A stretch of 64,000 nt of DNA from Corynebacterium fournieri (lineage in GTDB: Bacteria > Actinomycetota > Actinomycetes > Mycobacteriales > Mycobacteriaceae), in NCBI RefSeq assembly GCF_030408775.1, contig NZ_CP047210.1, forward strand, positions 620,001 through 684,000, read 5' to 3'. The notes below the pieces were generated by a model that was given only the letters and a program-made list of their open reading frames with translations, was not told the origin of the DNA and searched no databases. Below are positions 59,655 through 64,000 of the stretch, in pieces; positions within the stretch are counted from its first letter, which is position 1; each line of letters starts with the position of its first letter. The translations under genes were made by a program, and so were the position numbers.

Positions 59655-60520
59655 CTTCACGCGTCCGCGGGTGTGCCGTCGCGCTTGCCTGCTTGGCCGC
59701 GCTTGCAGGATGCGCTGGGATCGGCGAACAGCACACCGTGGTGGTGACATCCACCTCGTTCGTCCCCGAGGATCAGCCGGCGCAGCCCGCGGCCGAACCT
59801 GCCGCGCCCACCTCACAGGCAACCACTCCAGAGGAGTTTTTGGGCACCGTCGTCGCGGAGAATGCGGCGGCGTTTGGCGGCCAGCTCGGTGTCGCAACGG
59901 TAGGGGAGCACGGTCCCGTCGCCGCCGGTTTCTCGGCGCCGAGCCCGGCCTGGTCCACAATCAAGGTGCCCATCGCTGTGGCCGCCACACTCGCGCAGTT
60001 GGACGCTGAGGCGGATGTGCGGGCCGCGATCACCGCCTCCGACAACGATGCCGCGCAGCGGCTCTACAGTGCCGTCGGGCCGGAGGCAGTCGATGCGGTA
60101 CTCGCAGACGCTGGAGTGCCCACACGAGTCAATACCGCAGCGCTGCGCCCCGAATTCAGCACCTTCGGGCAGACCCAGCTCAGCGTCGCTGATGAAGCGG
60201 TGCTGGCGAACAACCTCGCCTGCTCCGTCGGCGGCGGTGCGGTGCTGCAACTGATGAGGCAGGTAGATCCCTTGCAGTCGTACGGCCTCGGCGTCGTCGG
60301 GTCGATATTTAAAGGCGGGTGGGGCCCGGACACCGCGGGCAGCTACCACGTCAGGCAGTTCGGTCTCGTGGCGCGCGGCGACGGTGGTTGGTCGCCGGTG
60401 GCGCTGACGGCGCTGCCAGCGGACGGCACCTACGAAACGGGCCAGAACATGCTCACCGCTGCCGCGCAGCGACTTGCCGCGTCGACGGCGCAGCTTCCGG
60501 CGGCAGCCTGCCAGCCCTAG
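59648..60520 (+). CDS. lipoprotein SxxK serine hydrolase, beta-lactamase/PBP-like
   Basis: A 290-residue lipoprotein (lipobox LAALAGC, Cys22) with a Pro/Ala/Thr linker and a catalytic domain carrying S103-T-I-K106, S131-D-N133 and K222-G-G. The SxxK-SDN spacing is 28 residues, exactly as in the protein at 58047, with the same FKGGW motif and R-Q-F-G-L segment after it. The two are paralogues. The start is TTG at 59648, overlapping the stop of the previous gene by 7 bp, so it is translationally coupled. It may act on peptidoglycan peptides; activity is unproven. Confidence 0.75.
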   Translation: MVASRVRGCAVALACLAALAGCAGIGEQHTVVVTSTSFVPEDQPAQPAAEPAAPTSQATTPEEFLGTVVAENAAAFGGQLGVATVGEHGPVAAGFSAPSPAWSTIKVPIAVAATLAQLDAEADVRAAITASDNDAAQRLYSAVGPEAVDAVLADAGVPTRVNTAALRPEFSTFGQTQLSVADEAVLANNLACSVGGGAVLQLMRQVDPLQSYGLGVVGSIFKGGWGPDTAGSYHVRQFGLVARGDGGWSPVALTALPADGTYETGQNMLTAAAQRLAASTAQLPAAACQP

Positions 60521-61198
60521 CTAGTTCTCGTCGCCGCCAACGAGGTCCATTAGCTCCAGCATGCGCTCGGTGCGGCGCTCGGGCAGGTCTGTGTGGAGCA
60601 CATCCAAGACGGCGTCCGCGATGGTCACGGCGGGGGCCGGCAACGCGTCGTCGACAAGCGGATAAGGCGCAACGCCGGTGTTGTCTCGCATCTCGATCGC
60701 CGCAAGCGTCATGTGGAACGGCAGCTCGATTCGGGGGTCGTCCTCGCCCACGATCTGCCCCGCAAGGCGGCGGAAGATCGCCTCGAGCTGCTGGCGGGCC
60801 TCGTGGTACTCCGTGAACTCCTCCGAAAGCAGCGCCGGCAGCTGGTACAGCCGGCCAATATTCCAATTCGACGACAGTAGGATGCGCGATTCTGCTGCCA
60901 CCAGGGCCCACAGCTTCACCGCCGCGGCCTCGTCGGTCTTTGCCAGGTCCGACGCGAGCTCGAGCGCTGGCTGGATCGTGCTCATCAGCAGCGTGAGGAA
61001 GATGTCGCGCTTGGACGGGAAGTGGTAATACAGCGAGGCCTGGCGCATGCCTACTGCCTCGGCGATGTCGTGCGTGGACGTGGTGGCAAACCCTTTTCGG
61101 GTAAACAGCTCAGAGGCGGCGTCAAGGATCTCATCGCGCGCTGTGGCGCCCTTGCGGCGGGGGCTCTGCTTGCGTGGTCTTCCGACCGGTTTCGCCAT
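60521..61198 (-). CDS. amtR: TetR-family nitrogen regulator AmtR
   Basis: A 225-residue regulator closely similar over its length to what I recall of C. glutamicum AmtR: a VGRPRKQSPRRKG N-terminus, helix-turn-helix TSTHDIAEAVGMRQASLYYH, and the regulatory core (LLSSNWNIGRLYQLPALLSEEF, ELPFHMTLAAIEMRDN). In C. glutamicum AmtR represses ammonium uptake and assimilation genes and is released by adenylylated GlnK. The ATG at 61198 is preceded by GAGAGG. A TATAGT -10 (61248-61253, reverse strand) lies ~50 bp upstream. No AmtR-regulated nitrogen genes are in the window. Confidence 0.92.
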   Translation of the reverse strand: MAKPVGRPRKQSPRRKGATARDEILDAASELFTRKGFATTSTHDIAEAVGMRQASLYYHFPSKRDIFLTLLMSTIQPALELASDLAKTDEAAAVKLWALVAAESRILLSSNWNIGRLYQLPALLSEEFTEYHEARQQLEAIFRRLAGQIVGEDDPRIELPFHMTLAAIEMRDNTGVAPYPLVDDALPAPAVTIADAVLDVLHTDLPERRTERMLELMDLVGGDEN

Positions 61199-61247
61199 GC
61201 CGTGTGTACCTCTCGATGCTGATCGGAGTGAGTAGTTGCGCGGGAAT

Positions 61248-61253
61248 ACTATA
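61248..61253 (-). promoter_or_regulatory. candidate amtR -10
   Basis: On the reverse strand TATAGT lies about 50 nt before the amtR ATG, directly after the upstream terminator. Confidence 0.5.
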
Positions 61254-61258
61254 GACGA

Positions 61259-61302
61259 AAAGCACCCGCTCTCGACCCTCCGGGGAGGGGAGTGCGGGTG
61301 CT
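61259..61302 (-). terminator. terminator of the rpmB-rpmG-rpsN-rpsR operon
   Basis: AAGCACCCGC and GCGGGTGCTT form a 10-bp stem with an inner CCCTCC/GGAGGG stem. Read on the reverse strand it is followed by TTTCGTC. Confidence 0.82.
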
Positions 61303-61344
61303 TCAAGAGCCGAAGACTCTACGCTGTCATCGTCAACCGGCTAA

Positions 61345-61593
61345 TTAGCGGGTGGTGAACGGCAGAAGAGCCATCTCGCGCGCGTTCTTCACAGCGGTAG
61401 CGACCTGGCGCTGCTGCTGCGGGGTCAGGCCCGTGACGCGACGAGAACGGATCTTGTGGCGGTCGGAGATGAACAGACGCAGGGTCTCAACATCCTTGTA
61501 GTCGACCGACTCGATGCCCTTCGCCTTCAGCGGGTTCTTCTTCGGGCGGCGGGACTGCTCAATGCGCGGCTTACGCGAATTGTTGCGCTTCAT
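61345..61593 (-). CDS. rpsR: ribosomal protein S18, zinc-free form
   Basis: An 82-residue S18 ([60 protein letters not shown]). It has no cysteines, so it is the C-minus (zinc-independent) type. It is the last gene of the rpmB-rpmG-rpsN-rpsR operon, 14 bp after rpsN. Confidence 0.95.
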   Translation of the reverse strand: MKRNNSRKPRIEQSRRPKKNPLKAKGIESVDYKDVETLRLFISDRHKIRSRRVTGLTPQQQRQVATAVKNAREMALLPFTTR

Positions 61594-61607
61594 AATGTGA
61601 GTCCTCC

Positions 61608-61913
61608 TTACCACGAAGACTTACGGACGCCAGGCAGCTCACCGCGGTGAGCCATCTCGCGCATACGGACACGGGAAACACCGAACTTGCGGAGGTAGCC
61701 GCGGGGGCGGCCGTCACGCGAGTCACGGTTGCGCACGCGCACCGGGGAGGCGTCGCGCGGCTGACGGTTGAGCTCGAACTGCGCATCAAGACGGTCCTCG
61801 TCGGAGGTCTCCGGGTTCTTGATGATTGCCTTGAGCTCGTTGCGACGCTCCGCGTAGCGGGCGACGATCTCTTTACGCTGCTCGTTCTTAGCGATCTTAG
61901 ACTTCTTCGCCAT
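61608..61913 (-). CDS. rpsN: ribosomal protein S14, zinc-free form
   Basis: A 101-residue S14 ([64 protein letters not shown]). The long form without CxxC zinc motifs is the C-minus type; the zinc form is ~61 residues. It lies 3 bp after rpmG. Confidence 0.96.
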   Translation of the reverse strand: MAKKSKIAKNEQRKEIVARYAERRNELKAIIKNPETSDEDRLDAQFELNRQPRDASPVRVRNRDSRDGRPRGYLRKFGVSRVRMREMAHRGELPGVRKSSW

Positions 61914-61916
61914 GGA

Positions 61917-62081
61917 TTATCGCTCCTCGCGGAATTCGACGTGCTTGCGCACAACCGGGTCGTACTTCTTCAGCGTGATGCGATCCGGGTTGTTGCGCTT
62001 GTTCTTACGGGTCACATAGGTGAAACCGGTGCCCGCAGTGGACTTGAGCTTGATGATCGGGCGGATATCGTTACGTGCCAT
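61917..62081 (-). CDS. rpmG: ribosomal protein L33, zinc-free form
   Basis: A 54-residue L33 translated directly from the sequence: it begins [19 protein letters not shown], contains [20 protein letters not shown], and ends VEFREER. No cysteine is present, so it is the C-minus type. Its start overlaps the rpmB stop (TAATG at 62081), giving translational coupling. Confidence 0.94.
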   Translation of the reverse strand: MARNDIRPIIKLKSTAGTGFTYVTRKNKRNNPDRITLKKYDPVVRKHVEFREER

Positions 62082-62317
62082 TAGATCTTCTCACCTCGTG
62101 CGCGGATCTGAGCGACGACGGACTCGATACCGTCGCGGTCGATGACCTTCAGGCCCTTAGCGGAGACGTTCAGGGTAATGGTACGGCCCTCGGAGGGCAG
62201 GTAGAACCGACGCTTCTGCACGTTGGGGTTCCAACGGCGCGAGTGGCGGCGGTGCGAGTGCGAGACGGTCTTGCCGAACGACGGCTTACGTCCCGTGACC
62301 TGGCAATGTGCCGACAT
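62081..62317 (-). CDS. rpmB: ribosomal protein L28, zinc-free form
   Basis: A 78-residue L28 ([29 protein letters not shown]). The only cysteine is C5; the CxxC of zinc-binding L28 is replaced by CQVT, so it is the C-minus type. It is the first gene of the four-gene operon. The start is followed upstream by GGAAGC as a ribosome binding site. I see no clear Zur-type palindrome in the 197 bp to the next gene. Confidence 0.94.
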   Translation of the reverse strand: MSAHCQVTGRKPSFGKTVSHSHRRHSRRWNPNVQKRRFYLPSEGRTITLNVSAKGLKVIDRDGIESVVAQIRARGEKI

Positions 62318-62514
62318 GGGTTAGCTTCCTTACTCTTCTTGCCGCCCACGACACGATCGCTATGTGAGGTAAAGCGCCAGGTAGGAAACGGAGTGAGGGT
62401 CCGCGACCGGCGCAAATGCAATCGGTTGACGCAGGCGTATACGTGTACTTCGACAACAGCGAGAGCCAACCATACCGCCTTGCCCGCCTATCTCATAATC
62501 GCGCTGCGCGAATA

Positions 62515-63651
62515 CTACGCGGCCACCAGCAGCGCGGCCGTCGCGGCGCCTACCGCCACAGGAGCCACCGCCAGCCCCCAGAGTGTGAAGTGCTTCCACG
62601 GCACCTTCACGCCAGAGCGTTTCAGCTGGTCTGCCCAGAGCAGTGTGGCTAGCGACGCCCAAGGTGTGACCACCGGCCCCGCATTGACCCCAATAAGTAG
62701 TGCCATCGCACTGAGTGGGTCGTCGGCCGCGGGTTCAAGCGCGAAGTAGGCGGGAATGTTGTTGATCGCGTTCGCGGCCGCTGCGCCTGCGGCGGCGATG
62801 AACCACGGGTGCGCGCCTTGGAGGTGCTGCACCGCACCCGCGACGTTGCCGGCCGTGGTGCACAGTGTCGCCGTTGCTGAAAGTGCGGCCGCCAGTGCCA
62901 GCGCGGGCCATGGGATCAAAGGGGCGATGCCGCCGCGCCTGCCGTCAGTACCGACTGCGATCCACATCGCGGCGGCGGCAACGGTGCTCGTGACCCAGTA
63001 GGGCACCGGGCCGAGCAGGGCGAGCATCGTGGCGCACAGGACCAACAGCGCGGCTCCGGGGCGCGGGTAGTGGTGCTGCTGACTGTCGTGCTCTACGTGC
63101 CCGGCGGCTCCGCGGTATGCGAAGCGGGCGAGGTAGCACGCCGCCGCGGCCACGGCGAAAGCGGCCGAGGCCGGCTGCAGGGCTGCGTGGCGGAAGTGCT
63201 GCTGTGAATCGAATGCCCCGCCGCCAAGCGCCAGCAGATTGGTCAGGTTGGACACCGGAAGCGGCATCGAAGCCAGGTTGGCAATCCAGACCACCGCGAG
63301 CACCACGGCAGGTTGGGGTAGGTGAAACCGCGCCGCGAGCTGGATGGCCAGCGGGGTGAGCATGATGGCAGTGGTGTCGAGGGAGAAAAACGCTGTGCAT
63401 GCCGCGGCGAGGGTCAAAAAGCCCGCGAAGGCCGCCTCCCGGCTCGAGGTAGCGCGCTCGAGCTGGGCCACCAGCCATTCGAAGAGGTGGACCCGGGCGG
63501 CCAGGTTGACCACTACGGACATGCCGGCGGCAAACGCGAGCACGGGCAAAAGCCGCAGCGCGAGAGCTGCGGCGGCGTCAGTGTCGGCTGCGGCAAGGCT
63601 GGCGAAGGCGAGGAGTGCAGCAGCGGGAAGGAAAAGTGGGTGGCGATGCAT
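62515..63651 (-). CDS. ArsB/SLC13-like ion transporter permease
   Basis: A 378-residue membrane protein with about 10-11 hydrophobic segments. It resembles the ion transporter superfamily (ArsB/NhaD/SLC13 type): FFSLDTTAIMLTPLAIQLA in the first half, NLASMPLPVSNLTNLLALGG, and NAINNIPAYFALEP in the second half are the paired re-entrant-loop regions. Anion export (for example arsenite) or carboxylate transport is possible; there is no arsR or arsC nearby. It lies between the L28 operon and the type B L31 gene and is transcribed towards the former. It is shorter than typical ArsB (~430). Confidence 0.78.
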   Translation of the reverse strand: MHRHPLFLPAAALLAFASLAAADTDAAAALALRLLPVLAFAAGMSVVVNLAARVHLFEWLVAQLERATSSREAAFAGFLTLAAACTAFFSLDTTAIMLTPLAIQLAARFHLPQPAVVLAVVWIANLASMPLPVSNLTNLLALGGGAFDSQQHFRHAALQPASAAFAVAAAACYLARFAYRGAAGHVEHDSQQHHYPRPGAALLVLCATMLALLGPVPYWVTSTVAAAAMWIAVGTDGRRGGIAPLIPWPALALAAALSATATLCTTAGNVAGAVQHLQGAHPWFIAAAGAAAANAINNIPAYFALEPAADDPLSAMALLIGVNAGPVVTPWASLATLLWADQLKRSGVKVPWKHFTLWGLAVAPVAVGAATAALLVAA

Positions 63652-63846
63652 AGGTGTGGGGGCCGAAGGGACGTCGTAAAGCAGCGAGCTTAATTAGGTA
63701 AACGCGCACGTGAACTGTAAGATACTGCGGGTTGTCCGGCGACCGCCGGATGCAAAGACCATTTCGCACCCAACTCGGGCACGATCTTCGCGTGGCGAGA
63801 GCACGAAGAACCGACCCGTAGTTCAATCCTGAGGGAGACGAATCAT

Positions 63847-64000
63847 ATGAGGAAAGACATTCACCCGGATTACCACCCGGTGATTTTCCAGGACGCGAAC
63901 ACGGGCCACAAGTTCCTGACGCGTTCCACCCTGACCTCCGCCCGCACCGAGCAGTGGGAGGACGGCAACGAGTACCCGCTCATCGTGGTCGACGTGACCG
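63847..64000 (+). CDS. rpmE2: ribosomal protein L31 type B, 5' part
   Basis: The first 51 codons are present and the gene runs off the window: [20 protein letters not shown] at the start, then [20 protein letters not shown] and YPLIVVDVT. This is the type B L31, which lacks the CxxC zinc site of the A type. GAGGGAGA precedes the ATG. The 195-bp leader (63652-63846) has a TAAGAT hexamer at about 63719-63724 as a possible -10, and a CTTCG/CGAAG hairpin near 63788-63808 that could be autoregulatory. Confidence 0.93.
   Translation, partial: MRKDIHPDYHPVIFQDANTGHKFLTRSTLTSARTEQWEDGNEYPLIVVDVT

Noticed and set aside
62318-62514. Zur box upstream of the zinc-free ribosomal operon
   Set aside because: No AT-rich palindrome of the expected TGA...TCA form is present in the interval.

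Overview
The window is about 64 kb of a GC-rich actinobacterial chromosome, almost certainly a Corynebacterium. The evidence is gene content and order: rpf next to a long cold-shock protein gene, serC divergent from gltA, gltA followed by an FKBP gene, an mctB/mctC pair, a cysQ-thyA-folA-mycoredoxin operon followed by lhr, pgi, csm and pcrA, then purN-purH, amtR and a ribosomal-protein operon. This matches what I recall of the Corynebacterium glutamicum cg0930-cg0995 region, with local insertions. I cannot name the species.

Layout. 1-4.4 kb: 3' part of an rRNA operon (16S, spacer without tRNA, 23S, 5S, strong terminator). 4.4-5.5 kb: an AT-richer, gene-poor stretch with one small protein of unknown function. 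5.5-10.9 kb: DUF3239 protein, XPB-type helicase, an orphan ParD-like antitoxin, and an XRE regulator/membrane protein/ABC transporter operon. 10.9-17.7 kb: a flavin and Fe-S dehydrogenase, a secreted metallophosphoesterase, an XPB-associated protein. 17.7-21.2 kb: rpf, cspB, a DUF2771 protein, a glutaminyl cyclase-like lipoprotein, a DUF3027 protein. 21.3-31.6 kb: purine permease, TrmH-type methyltransferase, sepH, serC, gltA, fkpA, aldo/keto reductase, mctBC. 31.6-38.3 kb: Tat-exported DUF1906 protein, tRNA-Arg(CCU), membrane and redox proteins, TrhA homologue, and the cysQ-thyA-folA-mycoredoxin operon. 38.3-46.3 kb: lhr, a DUF222/HNH protein, an L7/L12-like small protein, nei, a DedA protein. 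46.3-52.6 kb: GCS2-like ligase, pgi, an MhuD-like heme oxygenase, csm, pcrA. 52.6-54.4 kb: two M23 peptidases. 54.7-60.5 kb: DUF6350 protein, purN, purH, and three exported or membrane proteins, two of them SxxK serine hydrolases. 60.5-64 kb: amtR, the zinc-free ribosomal set rpmB-rpmG-rpsN-rpsR, an ion-transporter-like permease, and the start of type B rpmE.

Themes. Much of the window is housekeeping: citrate synthase, monocarboxylate uptake, serine, folate/thymidylate and purine synthesis, and DNA repair helicases. A second theme is the cell envelope (Rpf, two M23 peptidases, SepH, two penicillin-binding-like serine hydrolases, metallophosphoesterase). A striking feature is how many genes have a -10-like hexamer 6-8 nt before the start codon, as expected for leaderless mRNAs. 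The least explained pieces are the SxxK hydrolase pair flanking a Q/Y-rich membrane protein (58.0-60.5 kb), the divergent leaderless pair at 44.86 kb, the XRE/ABC operon (8.0-10.9 kb) and the low-GC orphan gene near 5 kb. I see no CRISPR array, prophage or intact insertion sequence.
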